Origin: Hordeum vulgare subsp. vulgare
Taxonomy: Eukaryota; Streptophyta; Magnoliopsida; Poales; Poaceae
DNA: 64,000 bases
Assembly (NCBI RefSeq): GCF_904849725.1
Contig: NC_058519.1
Location: 537,982,316 to 538,046,315, forward strand
Direction of reading: 5' to 3'
Position 1 is the stretch's first letter, and each line of letters starts with the position of its first letter. A program made the position numbers and the translations under genes. The notes beneath the pieces are model-generated. The model searched no databases. It was not told the origin of the DNA and was given only the letters and a program-made list of their open reading frames with translations. This document shows positions 47,217-58,360 of the stretch, piece by piece.

Positions 47217-47380
47217 ACCCTCCGTTTTCAAATATAAGTCTTCTTAAAGATTCCACTAAAAGTTTATATATGAAGAAAAATAAGTAAATCAACACTATAA
47301 TGTATGTCTATATACATCCGTATGTAGTTACCTAATAATTTTTTTTTTAAAACTTATATTTAAAAACAGGGGGGAGGGAG
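47217..47380. mobile_element. Stowaway-type MITE
   Basis: The ends ACCCTCCGTTTTCAAATATA and (facing) TTAAAAACAGGGGGGAGGGAG are inverted and flanked by TA on both sides (47215-47216, 47381-47382). Typical Tc1/mariner MITE size. Confidence 0.85.
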
Positions 47381-47700
47381 TATATCACACCATCTGATAG
47401 AGTATTCATCATAATCATATGGTAGCAATAAATAGTGTCATATAACACTAAAACGTCAACGATCTGAGGAAACAGATAGAATTTGGGACTAATGTGTCAC
47501 CCACAACTACAACACTAGGCCACGACTATTCCACGGCTGGCTGAGCCCCCGTGCTATAGTCCGGTCAACAACTGACCATACACAGTACATACAGTACGTA
47601 CTACTACTACACGAGTAGGAGTAGTTCATCAAAGCAATATAACGTTGCTCGGCCGCAACGTCAACAGTCAGCAGTTACCAGTCACCACTCACCACTCACG

Positions 47701-48313
47701 AGTTACCTCCGGCGGATCTCGGCCGCGACGACGGCATGGAGCCGGCGGCCGCCGCGAGGGAGACGAGCAGCTACACGGTGCTGAGCGCCTGGAGGAGCAG
47801 CCACCGCGTGCTGCCCCGCGGTACGTGCCGCTCTGCGATATACATCGAAACCGGGAAGTAGACGGTGAGCGGCCAGAAGGAGACGGCGCCGATGAGCCCC
47901 ACCACGAACCCGAAGAAGGGCATGGCCATGACCACGCCGGTGGTCAGGCACACGTACGCCGTGCGACCGATCAGCCGGAGCATGCATACAGCCACGTGGA
48001 CGTCCGTGGGCCACAGCCGGACATCCCTCGTGCTGACGAAGCCAGTGTCTGGCCAGGCCGCGGCGGCGTGCAACTCGACGTAGTCGAAGATAGGCTGGGA
48101 AATCACTTGGTAGGTGCCGACCAGGTGGACGGCCACGACCACGTTGGCCACGTCCAGCAGCCACAAGGGCTCGTAGATGCGGAACCCGTCGCCGAACGCC
48201 ACGTACCCCATGCACCCGCACAGCAGGTAGATCACCGCCGTCACCGCCACGTTCACCGCCGTCGCCTTCTTCATCACCTTCGCCTTCGACGGCGCCGCCG
48301 CCTTCAGCGTGTT
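47701..48313 (-). pseudogene. Amino acid permease remnant, last exon only (AAP copy 1)
   Basis: Matches the C-terminal half of plant AAP-family H+/amino acid symporters (Aa_trans family): KKATAVNVAVTAVIYLLCGC, then YEPLWLLDVANVVVAVHLVG, and membrane segments to about 47780. It starts at an intact splice acceptor (CTGCAG at 48319-48314). A TAG at 47773-47771 ends the frame early; the same frame continues with AAP-like residues to about 47701. Exons 1-3 are not present nearby. A Helitron end lies 24 bp upstream (48337). It shares 3' flank with copy 2, so the two are tandem duplicates. Confidence 0.88.
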
Positions 48314-48336
48314 CTGCAGTAGGAGTTATATGTACA

Positions 48337-48370
48337 CTAGTAAACATGTCCGTGCGTTACAACGGGTGAA
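48337..48370 (-). mobile_element. Helitron 3' terminus interrupting AAP copy 1
   Basis: Reverse complement: CCCGTTGTAACGCACGG hairpin, then CATGTTTA, CTAG and T. Copy 2 has the uninterrupted ATGTACA|TAATG at this site. The 5' end of the Helitron, expected to the right, is not identified. Confidence 0.6.
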
Positions 48371-50440
48371 AAAAAATATAACAATCTTGTAAGTGTGACT
48401 CAAGACCACATTATCCGCCTTTCCCACATACATAGGTCAACGTCCTTAATTTTAGCATGATGACCATCTCTGTATCGCCACTTATCCTCATCCCCTCCCT
48501 CCTATGAATTTAAAAATTGCAAATTGGATATCAACACATTAGGAGCTGAGGAGATAATTAAAAACCTATTATTCGCAATTATTGTCATGATATAAAAAAT
48601 AAAAACGTATGAAAAAATTAAACAAATGATTTATTGCAGGTAGAAAGCATGGCTGGTTGCTATGGGTAGGATGTAGCTCGTGAGGTGGCCGCTGCGTTTT
48701 AGTGAACTTCAAAGTGACCTCGCTAGATCAAGCATGGGGCGACACTATGGCATGGTACCATTTACTATGTGCAATGCTAATAAACTCTTGTATACAACAA
48801 AAGGAAAATACACAAAACTTATTTTTATCTTAGTATAATGAAAATTTCCAAGCTTTCTTTCATCCTTCCTAGCTCCTTGAAATTGCAAAAAAAAAGGAAT
48901 ACAATTGGACTTTTTTTTCAAGGGGGTTGATTTGGTATTGGTACACTCAATGCATGACTGGTAGTTACAATAGTTAAAGCAAAACGTACATATGCACGTA
49001 CGTTGCAGAAAATTTTTCTTATGTATCCACAAATTAAATGAAATTGTATGTGCAGAAAATATGTGGAAATATGAACATATCCTTTCAGCAGTGTTATGGC
49101 TATTTGATTTTGGTCAACAGAACTAAAATTTTAAAGAGTAACAAAATGATCAAATGGGGAAAACATTAAAGGAACATATATTTTTACTGTACATCATATG
49201 TGAACACAATGGTTAAATGAACGAAGAAAAACAATATCATTATTATGGGGAAAAAGTGGCAATGTTGACGAAAATCCGTTTCTGAGCTTGGGCTCATCTG
49301 TACCCGTGCGGAATAAAAAATCAAAACAAATAGTAAAAAAATAAAAAAAAATTAAAAAAATTGGGTGGTAGATAATTTGATGTGTGAGGTCCGGTCCAAT
49401 TTTGAATCATTTGGATATCTAAGAAGTTCTGGACAAAAAAGACAAATTCGGCGTCTCTTAAAATTGAAGTGAACCTTACACATCTAAACAATGCACTTTT
49501 GCCTGTTGTAATGTTATTACCTTGTTAGGAGAAAGCTACCCAGTTGCATGTCTTATAAGACAATGTATTTATTTACTGTGCAACAGTGTTTTTAATTTGT
49601 ATCAACATTCAGTTTTTTTAACACACTTCAAGACATACTACTATACATGTATACCCGTATATATCTTACTTTGTTCATGGGAGCTTATAAGATCACAAAC
49701 AAAGATCAAAGGAAATGCATGTATTATTAAATCTCATCAAGTGATCCAGAAAAACAGCTTGTTCTCTCGTTGGTCGTTGTGTCATGGCAAACCTACTATG
49801 CATATTACTGGAGAATAAACAATTAACTTTATAATATGCACTAATTAAGAATGGTGAAATGATTAATTTGGCTCACCACTTAGCTCGATTTCATACAGAA
49901 CAATTCCTACAACTGTCGTTCATGAAGATTTATCCACAACTATAAACTAAGTAAGGGTAGTTCTGCCCTAAAAAAAGTAAGGATAGTAGTAGTACTCTTT
50001 CGGAAAACATCTAGATTTAGATAGCAAAGCTGAGCCCCATTACAAAATTCTACAGTACCACTACAATCATAACCCCCAAATCAGTTACGTAATTTTCACC
50101 CATAACTATTTCCCCTCCTAATTAAATTCTCTTGCAATTTACATGAATCTGATTTGTGTAGTACCCAGCAAAATGTATGTAGCAAAAGCATTCTTACATA
50201 CAAATTCAACAATTGCTTACATATGTGGATGGAGAACTCCAAGGATTGAAATTGGACCAGATGAGTGAATTATGCTCCTGCTACATATTGTTAAATTGCA
50301 ACTCTTACAGTGGACCGGAACCACAAAGTCAACAGAGGTAACAATACTAATAATTTGATCATCTCACATCCTGATCCCTGAAGCACACGCGAAGGTGATT
50401 TCCACGGGTTTAGAGATTTTTTTTTCATCTCATCTATCGT
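48371..50440. other. AT-rich stretch without recognisable genes
   Basis: No domain, tandem repeat or LTR is recognised. Part of it may be the Helitron body. The AAP exons expected upstream of copy 1 are not here. Confidence 0.6.
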
Positions 50441-51386
50441 AGTAGGAAGGAGTTATGAAGCGGGAGAAACACAGAAGGCCGATCGAGAGGGGCAGCATGC
50501 GACAGAGGAGGGGCACCGCTGCGAATCAAGGGCAGACGTTGGTCGCACGCTTATGCTCACTGTTGACGACCTTACAAGCTTGCAGCTGTAGAGCAACAGA
50601 CTGATGCAACTTGTATCCATACTCTGGTGCCACTCGTGGTGTTAGCTAGCAACCTCAGCTCCCAAGGGAGACGCCGAGCATCTTGCGGCGTCCGCTTCCA
50701 AGGCCAAGCCCCTCAAGGTTGTTCTTCTCGCTACCTCTGCTCCCAAGGATGACGCCAGCAGAGCTGAGCCACCAAGGCTATGAACGGACCTCCTCCCCAC
50801 GAATCTCGATGATGATGGTGCGGGGTGCAGCGCATGCGCCTATGTGACATCGTTCGATGTGATGCGAGCAGGGGCGTGGTCGTAGTGATGTCAGGAGGAT
50901 GGGGAGGGCTTGACCGGCAAGGGGAGCGTGGTGGCCGTACGTCATACTGGACCCGGCGGGTGGAGGCAGTTGGGCTGCCGCATGTCGTAGTCGACCCGGG
51001 TGACATGTGCATGGCTATCTACCTCGGACGGCACCCACAATGACGACTCAGAGTAGTTTTATCTATATATGCTAGTTTTATTATCTATGTGTTGGACTAG
51101 TTTTTATATTATCTATGCGTTGAACTAATTTTATTATCTATATGTAATATATTATCTATGTTATCTATATGTTTTATCGTGCTGGTGTGACTACAACAAT
51201 GAACTATATATAACGTGTTGGACAAGTTTTGGGTGTTATTTGCAGCGGCTGCTGGAGCGCCGCGCACGATAAGTATGCTGCGACCGCTGGAGCCGGCGTT
51301 TGTCGGCGTCCTAAAAAGAGCTAATCGCGCGCTGTAAATTCGTTTTTTAGACACCGGTTGAAGCGCGTGTGTTGAAGATGCTCTAA
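50441..51386. mobile_element. Possible PIF/Harbinger-type element, right end only
   Basis: GTGTTGAAGATGCTC at 51369-51383 followed by TAA resembles a grass Harbinger/Tourist end (reverse complement GAGCATCTTCAACAC). No matching left end is found. 50470-51040 is GC-richer with short open frames but no recognised domain; ATCTAT repeats lie at 51060-51170. Confidence 0.3.
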
Positions 51387-51469
51387 GTAGGGAGTAGTTC
51401 ATCGAAGTCGTAAAACGTTACTCGGCCGCGACGTCAGACGTCAGCCGTCAGCAGTCAGCCGTCAGCAGT

Positions 51470-53757
51470 CACCAGTTACCTCCGGCGAAACTCGGCCGCG
51501 ACGGAGACGAGAAGGCACCCGACGCTGAGCGGCTGGAAGGGCAGCCACCGCGTGCCTGCCCTGCGGTACCTGCCGGTTGCCGCTGCGCGATGTACATCGA
51601 CACGGGGAAGTAGACGGTGAGCGGCCAGAAGGAGACGACGCTGATGAGCCCCACCATGGACCCGAAGAAGGGCATGGCCATGACCACGCCGGTTGTCAGG
51701 CACACGTACGCCGTGCAACCGATCAGCCTCAGCGGGCAAACGGCCACGTGGACGTCCGAGGGCCACAACCTGACATCCCTCGTGCGGACGAAGCCGTTGT
51801 CTGGCCAGGCCGCGGCGGCGCGCAGCTCGACGTAGTCGAAGATAGGATGGGAAATCACTTGGTAGGTGCCGACTAGGTGGACGGCCACGGCCGCGTTGGC
51901 CACGTCCAGCAGCCACAAGGGCTCGTTGATGCGGACCCCATCGCCGAACGCCGCGTACCCCACGCACTCGCACAGAAGGTAGATCACCGTCGTCACTCCC
52001 ACGCTCACCGTCGTCGCCTTCTTCACCACCTTCGCCTCCGACGGCGCCGCCGCCTTCAGCGTGTCATGCGGCAGCAATTATGTACATAATGAACAAATCA
52101 GCAAACACAACCCCACCTGAGTACAGCATGCACGATAATCAGCAAATTAACAAAGACAAGACATGTCATTAATTAAGGAGTATCACACAGTGTGGCCGAG
52201 GTGTGGCGCCTATGATCAAGACGTCACATAGTGTATTGTGGCGTCTAAGTGTCGGGCGCCACATAAGATTTGTGGAATTTGCCCACATGACATGCAGTTG
52301 TTTTTACGTATCAACTGCAGTTTACGGCGCTTTGAAAATCACCTCAAAGCACGGAGGTATTCTTTAAAAACGCGTTTTCTTGAAATGCCTTGTTACACTT
52401 TTCAAGGCATTTTTAGTGCCTCTTAACAGTGGCGGAGCATGGTACAAATTGCTGGGGGCTAATGCAAATATATGTGTATTTTGGGGGTGTAAATTGCTAA
52501 AAAATTCGCATCTAAGCCCTCCCTTAAAAAAATCTTCAGAGTTTGGTTCAAGGCTGGGAGAAGGGGGCAGTGGCCCCCCTCGGTCTCAACATAACTCCGC
52601 CAATGCCTCCTAATCTCTACTGGAAACACAAAAAACAGCCAGGCGGATGGAAACACAGCACAACACGAGAACAGGAACATGCTAGATTGCCTCCTAATCT
52701 CTACTGTGTTGTATCTGCCAGCCTTGTAGATCTTGCAACCGGTGTTTTTTAAGCACGGAAAGAACGACCCTGAGCAGAGCAAGCTTACATTATATCTGGA
52801 TAGGGACTTACTTGGATCTCGAGAAGGACGATCGAAAAGGCGTAGGCGAATGCCATGTTTCCAAACGCCTCAAGACCATGCCAGACTTTCTGCATCACGG
52901 TGATATTGTTGCCGACGGCGACGCCGGTGAGGCTGCCATGCAGTCCCCCGTTCGCTGAAAGTTTTTTGCAATGTCGTCAATAAATTCCGTCCATTCAACA
53001 GTCGACACGTCTAATTATCACAATAATACCTTTGATCTGGACAACTCCGAAGGAGATTCCGATGGTGGTATATGTCAAGGACATGACGGTGGTGACCGTG
53101 GACAGCCACCACAGACTGTCCAAACCCGGGATCTGAGAGAAGCAGATCTCCATGATGCCGTAGATGGCAATGTACGGGATCATGGAGGAGCTGCTGCAAT
53201 GGGCCTTGTGCCCTTCCTTGTGGAAGCAGTCGGCCTCCTTTATCCCTCTGTTCAACACGAACGAAGGTAGCAAGTCATATGAACAATTGACGCAAACTAA
53301 AAAAGTAGCAAGTCATATAAAGATTGTAGCCAGCTCCTTACAGCATGCTGCCGGTGGCGGCGATGGTGATGCCGATGCCGAAGCCGACTAGGTTGATGAA
53401 CTGAACTGTGCCGCAGAGCTTCACCATGGACCCGCAAAGGGTGGCGCCGACGACGGCCATGTAGGTGAGGTTGTGCGGGCCGGACACAGGGTCGCTGGCG
53501 CTGTAGCAGTCGGCCAGGAGCGCCGAGGTGTAGTAGATGACGACGGCGAACAGTGTCATCACGCCGGGGCCGGCCACCCAGCCAAACTGTGCCACCCCTC
53601 ACGTCAGGGACAACACGCCGGACCCCAGGACCGTAGTAATGACGTGCGCGCTGGCCGTCCTCGCCGTGCTCGTTCGCCGTGGCCGGCCGTCGTCGCCCAC
53701 CGACATGGACGACCCTGCGCCTGTCTCCATGTCCAGAGGTGCCATGTTGTGGGACAT
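51470..53757 (-). pseudogene. Amino acid permease pseudogene, four exons (AAP copy 2)
   Basis: Plant AAP-type H+/amino acid symporter of the plasma membrane, about 457 codons as built. Exons: 53757-53342, 53247-53030, 52954-52812, 52065-51470; phases agree throughout. Exon 1 has GSGVLSL...AQFGWVAGPGVM, exon 2 ADCFHKEGHKAHC and the WWLSTVTTVMS segment, exon 3 GSLTGVAVGNN and AFAYAFSIVLLEIQ, exon 4 KKATTVSVGVTTVIYLLCEC onward. Lesions: TGA at 53601-53599 where the family has Trp; the exon 4 acceptor AG is AT (52067-52066; copy 1 keeps AG); and a frameshift near 51556-51575 before the last helix. A hAT-type MITE sits in intron 3. Confidence 0.9.
52427..52605. mobile_element. hAT-type MITE in intron 3 of AAP copy 2
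   Basis: Ends CAGTGGCGGAG and (facing) CATTGGCGGAG. Flanked by 8-bp copies CCTCTTAA (52419-52426) and CCTCCTAA (52606-52613), one mismatch. 179 bp, no coding capacity. Confidence 0.85.
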
Positions 53758-54075
53758 GGTGTCACGACCCAAGCACGAGAGTGTTGGAACAGGATGGCTT
53801 GAGCATCTCCTTTAAGCTTGGGCATGTTTGATATAACCTACATCAACCACCTCCGGGAAGAAAAAGGGCGTGCTGGGAGTCAACCGGCTGATCTCTAACG
53901 TGGATCAGCGGGCTCGCTAGCCGTCCGACTGGGCACATCCATCGGTGCTGATTTTTCCGTTGAGTGAACCGTTTTGCGCGCATAGTTGCGAGTTTCTTCC
54001 TACTTCAAGTTGTACGAATGCAGACCTTTAAAAAAATTGTACGCATAAATTAATTTATGGTTGGATGGTTTTCAG
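53758..54075. other. 5' flank of AAP copy 2
   Basis: About 320 bp before the start codon. No clear TATA box or other feature is seen. Confidence 0.5.
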
Positions 54076-54317
54076 GATTTAAGTTCTCATGCTTGCATTA
54101 TTTTTTAATTTATTTTAAGATATGCGTCGATATGTTTTTAGTTGAAGAGACGTTTGTATCGACGACAAGATGCGTGTGATGATTTCGTAAATCGTAAGAT
54201 AATATTTAGCTCAGTCTTTTAAAGATGTTCATAGAAATAGATTGTGCGTGCGTGTGCATAAGGATGAATATATATAGGTGTACGTAAATACTTGCATATG
54301 TCTTGTATTAAAAAAAG
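54076..54317 (+). repeat. Non-LTR retrotransposon 3'-tail-like segment (copy 2)
   Basis: Shares order and about 70-75% of bases with 46804-47048: GATTTAAGT...CTCAGTCTTTTAAAGATGTT...AAATACTTGCATATG and a final A-run. The two lie in the same orientation on either side of the AAP duplicates. Confidence 0.45.
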
Positions 54318-54329
54318 TCATACGCATGC

Positions 54330-54730
54330 AGCTCCCATCAGCTGCATATACGTGCAGGCGTATGCACGTACAACTTCAATCAGCTCCAGCAACTTTAACA
54401 AATCCATGCACGTAACTCTAGCTTCGAGCCTCAAGTAACTTCCCCCTCCTTAAACTCTACCCATCAAACTCCAAACGTTTGGCCATGGGGAAAAAAATCT
54501 TCAAATCTGTAGCATTTGAAACACTCATGAAACAAAAAAAGCTATTACAAATCCCTTTTTACCTCTTACAAAAGAAGGTTTATATAATACTGTTTCTATA
54601 TGTATGCAACATCCATGATATATTTTTCTGGCGGACCATAAAAATCGTTGCAACAAATGAAAACCGGCCATACAATTTTTTCTTTTACAATGGATCCCCA
54701 TTCGTTACTACAAAGTTGTAATTTATATCT
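54330..54730. other. AT-rich stretch without recognisable genes
   Basis: One 80-codon open frame (54479-54721) has no recognised domain and is low in complexity, so it is not called. Confidence 0.5.
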
Positions 54731-55262
54731 CACTTTGCAGCAACAGAAAAACGACTACATGTGACCGGCTAACAATATCATGCGCCGGCTTCTAATCACG
54801 ATGGTCTTACTTTTGGAGTTGCAAAAACACATCGACAACCGACTTGAACCAGCAGCAGCCAGCTTTCAGCTTCACGTGCATAGTTTGCAGCATCGGCGGC
54901 TCGCATTAGTGTCGGTCCTCCTTATAGGGTAATGTGTCTGCCTTGCAAAATCACCGGCTTTGCGACTATGGCTTTTGCAGCAACAAAAGAATAGTGAAGA
55001 CTAGCTTGCAACAGCACACACATGGATTTTAGCATCACGCGACTAGCTTTGCAGTAATGACGGTCGTCCTTATAGCATGCTTACGATTTGGATCATTGAG
55101 TGACCGGCTTTGCAACACAACGGTCTAGCTTTTGCAGCAACAAAAGAATGATGAAAACTAGCTTGCGGCTTCGCGCATCTGCCTTTGCAGCAAGATGTCA
55201 TGCCTTCTGCAGCAACAAGAAAACAATGACGACCAGCTTGCAGCATCGATGACTAGCCTTGT
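54731..55262. repeat. Degenerate repeats with TTTGCAGCAACAAAAGAA core
   Basis: Irregular copies of GCTTTTGCAGCAACAAAAGAAT...ACTAGCTTGCAGC at about 54735, 54967, 55131 and 55204, and shorter CCGGCTTTGCAACA pieces between them. No gene. Confidence 0.6.
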
Positions 55263-55269
55263 AACATCT

Positions 55270-55705
55270 CTTGTTGATCTTCTTCTTCTTCTTCTCCGCA
55301 AGACACATCTTTACATGCTCATCTAAGAGGTTTTTGTCCACCAACATGATCTTGACGTCCTCCGCGTCCGGTACAAGTTTTAACCTCTCCTTCTCAAGCT
55401 CAGTCTTTGCAAATGTCTTGGCCTTCTCGAGCTCCCATTTGATATCCGCCTCTTACATATCCAAATCGATGTTTTCACTCTCAATTTCCAGCTTCTTCTC
55501 CGCCCTCTTTTGGTTCCAATCCATCATCTTCTTTTGCGCATTCAACATGAGCTTGTACATCTCCTCTTTCTTGTTCTTCCTCGCGGAAAGAATGCCCGTC
55601 CATGTGGAGGACAATTCTGTAGTCGCGGCGTCACGAAAGGCTGAAAGAATAATTACTCCATTGGTGGTTTTGGTAATTGCTCTCAACATACATATTGTTT
55701 AACTA
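55270..55705 (-). pseudogene. Fragment of a NAM-associated-domain protein
   Basis: The minus-strand frame reads KKEEMYKLMLNAQKKMMDWN and a long Glu/Lys helix. After a stop near 55454 it continues to about 55270 with KTELEKERLKL and EDVKIMLVD. This resembles the no-apical-meristem-associated C-terminal domain (Pfam PF14303 from memory), found in plant proteins often linked to transposons. The N-terminal part is missing. Coiled-coil composition alone could mislead, hence the moderate confidence. Confidence 0.55.
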
Positions 55706-56386
55706 ATAGTTTCCTTGAGTACATTTCGGGGATAGTTCAACCTAGGCAAGCAAATGGATGGAGATGTGGACCCTTCAAGCTACAAAGGACTAGGATTGGC
55801 AAAAAGCTCCAAGACTCTACATTATAGTTAAGTTATCCAAGATCACACTCTGTCAAGAGGAAAGTCAATACTATTAAAAGGGATTTGATGATGACTCAAT
55901 TGCTCAAGTGCTTAGATATTTGCCTCCAATATCCTCAACCACATTCTGCATTCTAACGAGACCAAATTCTTTAAGTCTATCTTGTACCCATCGAACTATT
56001 ACATCCGAACCCATCGAGATATCCATGACAACAACCACAACCTAAACCCTAGTAACTCGGCGAGATCGAGATGACAATCGATCCCATCGAAGTGCATGTG
56101 CCAACCTTGTGTAAACTATGTGTTTCACTTCACCTCCGAGTGAAACCGTTCGAAAGTACCGAAGCGAGGAACTGCTTAGGTCATCACAGTTTGCTGCCCC
56201 GAGCGAAACCATCTGATCACATCGAAACGTCTAACTTTCTAATCTTTTGCACTACGCGGTGCCTACTATATTTGTTATCGATTCCACCGAGTTGGGCATA
56301 AAATGTGTAATGGCTAGTTTTTGGTGAGGCCTATATATACCCCTCCACTACAACCTACTCTCAGTAAGAGCAACCATGATGAAGCA
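55706..56386. other. Stretch without recognisable genes
   Basis: Only short open frames. A CTATATATACC box lies near 56330, but no gene follows it within the LTR debris. Confidence 0.5.
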
Positions 56387-56522
56387 TATGATATGCCTCG
56401 AATCGTATCTATAATTTATGAAGTAGTGATGCCATGTTTACAACAATTTTATATGGCTTTGGTGTACATTTATTTGATTTTCATGAACTAACATATTAAT
56501 GTAGTGCTAGTGCTAGTTTTTG
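56387..56522 (+). repeat. Start of an Athila-type LTR (fragment)
   Basis: TGATATGCCTCGAATCGTAT...ATAATTTATGAAGTAG has the form of this superfamily's LTR start (TGATACGTCTCC...). It stops where element E's LTR begins. Confidence 0.4.
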
Positions 56523-56620
56523 TTTTCCGTATCGGTGATGGATAATGATTTAGATGACATTCATCATGTAACAGTTACACACTAGAGTGACTCAGAACGA
56601 GCTCCTATTCATTAATATAA

Positions 56621-57256
56621 CTAGATGATGCCCCACACGTTGCGACGGGAAAATATGATAAACGCATGCATAAATATGTGCGAACAAATAAAACTATTGC
56701 AAAAAAATAGGATTGCTAATGGTTTCTATTTTAAAAACAATAAATCATATGAAGCATTTGACAAAATGATTTATAAAATTATGAACTATTAGAGTGAAGT
56801 AAACGTGTGCCATTTTTAAAGAAAAAATGTGTAACATGGTCTTCATATATTTGCTCTAAGCATCCAATTTTTATAACATTTATGCCCACACAAAAATTAG
56901 TGAAACAATGGGTAGATTAGTGCACAAATTGTAGTTTATGTCGATGTGCAAGATTTGATGATGTGTCATGGTTACATGAAGAGGAAAATTAAGTACTTAT
57001 AACCACATACATGACTTGATGATGTGACATGGTTGCATGAGGAGGAAAAATAGATAGTTACATGAAGAAGAAAAATAAGTATTTATAACCACATGCATGA
57101 CTTGATGATGTGGCATGGTTGCATGAGGAAGAAAAATAGGTAGTTACATGAAGAGTAAAATAAGTACTTATAACCACATGCACGACTTGATGATGTAGCA
57201 TGATTGCATGATGAGGAAAAATAGGTAGTGGGTTGCAACTATTTAAGAATAGAAGA
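56621..57256 (-). mobile_element. Complete non-autonomous Helitron (636 bp)
   Basis: On the minus strand it begins TCTTCTATTCTTAAATAG (57256) and ends with hairpin-like CCCGTCGCAACGTGTGGGGC, then ATCAT and CTAG (56621). The flanks are A and T, and removing it rebuilds the LTR reading AATATAATGTAGGC. It contains no rep/helicase. It carries an internal 85-bp tandem repeat. Confidence 0.88.
56954..57225. repeat. 85-bp tandem repeat inside the Helitron
   Basis: TTGATGATGTG starts at 56955, 57016, 57102 and 57187 (steps 61, 86, 85). The first unit lacks about 25 bp. Units share CATGGTTGCATGAGGAGGAA and TTATAACCACATGCATGAC. Confidence 0.9.
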
Positions 57257-57912
57257 TGTAGGCATGTATTCCGTGTACAGTCATGTGTGCTTATAATAAT
57301 AATTTGCATGTCATGTTTTGTCCTACACTCTCATGACAGCGGGGTCCATAAGGAAACTAAGGGATATTAAGGCATCCTTTTAATAGAGAACCAGAACAAA
57401 GCATTAACACATAATGAATACATGAACTCCTCAAACTACGATAATCACTGTAAATAATCCCAATTATTGTCACCTTGGGGTATGCAGATAATAATACGTA
57501 ATAGGTGGATACAACTTGCAAGATAGGATCCAAAACACTCTCATATTTATAAAAACGTAATAGCTTCACATCTAAAATTATGGCACTCGGGCCCTAGTGA
57601 CAAGCATTAAGCATATCAAAGTCATACCAACATCAATCTTAGAACCTAGTGGATACTAGGGATCAAGCCATATCAAAATAACTCTATTACATGATCAATC
57701 TCATCAAATCACATCAATGTCCAGCAAGCCTACAAAGTAATTACTCACTCCTGGTGGTGAGCCTCATGGGGGTGTTGATGGAGAAAGGTTGGTGAAGATG
57801 ACGATGAAAAATCCCCCTCTTCGGAGCCCCAAATAGACTCTAGATCAACCCTCTCGAGGAAGAACAACATGTGGTGGTAGCTATGTCTCATAAAACACGA
57901 AGAAAACTTATA

Positions 57913-58005
57913 CTTCCTCCATCCCGAAATAATTGTCTCAAGCTTAATACAATTTTGTGCTAGAGCTAGTACAAAGTTGAGACACTTATTTTGGGACGGA
58001 GGGAG
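57913..58005. mobile_element. Stowaway-type MITE in element E's LTR
   Basis: Ends CTTCCTCCATCCCGAAATAA and (facing) TATTTTGGGACGGAGGGAG, flanked by TA at 57911-57912 and 58006-58007. 93 bp and nearly palindromic. Confidence 0.9.
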
Positions 58006-58360
58006 TATCTTATTTTCTTGGGACATAGGAATTTATAGGATTGAAATTAGGTTCGGCGGATCCACGTGGGCCTCCCAAGGAAAGAGGGTGAGCCCAAGGG
58101 GTGGGCAGGCCCTATTGCCTTGGCTGGAGCTGGTGTCCCCCTTTGGTGGTTCTTCGCTATAATATTTTTATATATTCCTGAAAAAATATCCAAAAAGTTT
58201 CGTACAATTGCAAGAACTTTTATTTCTACACAAAAACAACATCATGGTAGTTCTGCTGAAAACAACGCTAGTCCGGGTTAGTTTCACTCAAATCATGCTA
58301 ATTAGAGTACAAAATAAGAGCAAAAGTGTTTGGAAAAGTAGATACATTGGAGACGTATCA

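Larger units (their letters stand above)
56523..58360 (-). repeat. 3' LTR of Athila-type element E, with Helitron and MITE inside
   Basis: In element sense it starts TGATACGTCTCCAATGTATC (58360) next to a polypurine tract. It runs past the MITE and the Helitron, and is recognisable to CCATCACCGATACGG at about 56533. The true 3' end of the LTR is missing. GGTTCTCTATTAAAAGGATG and GACCCCGCTGTCATG (minus) are typical of Triticeae Athila-type LTRs from memory. Confidence 0.8.

Noticed and set aside
47645..48322. 225-codon plus-strand frame over AAP copy 1
   Set aside because: Opposite strand of the permease exon; the minus strand carries the conserved protein.
54479..54721. 80-codon open frame
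   Set aside because: Lys/Phe/Tyr-rich composition from AT-rich DNA, with no domain or supporting context.
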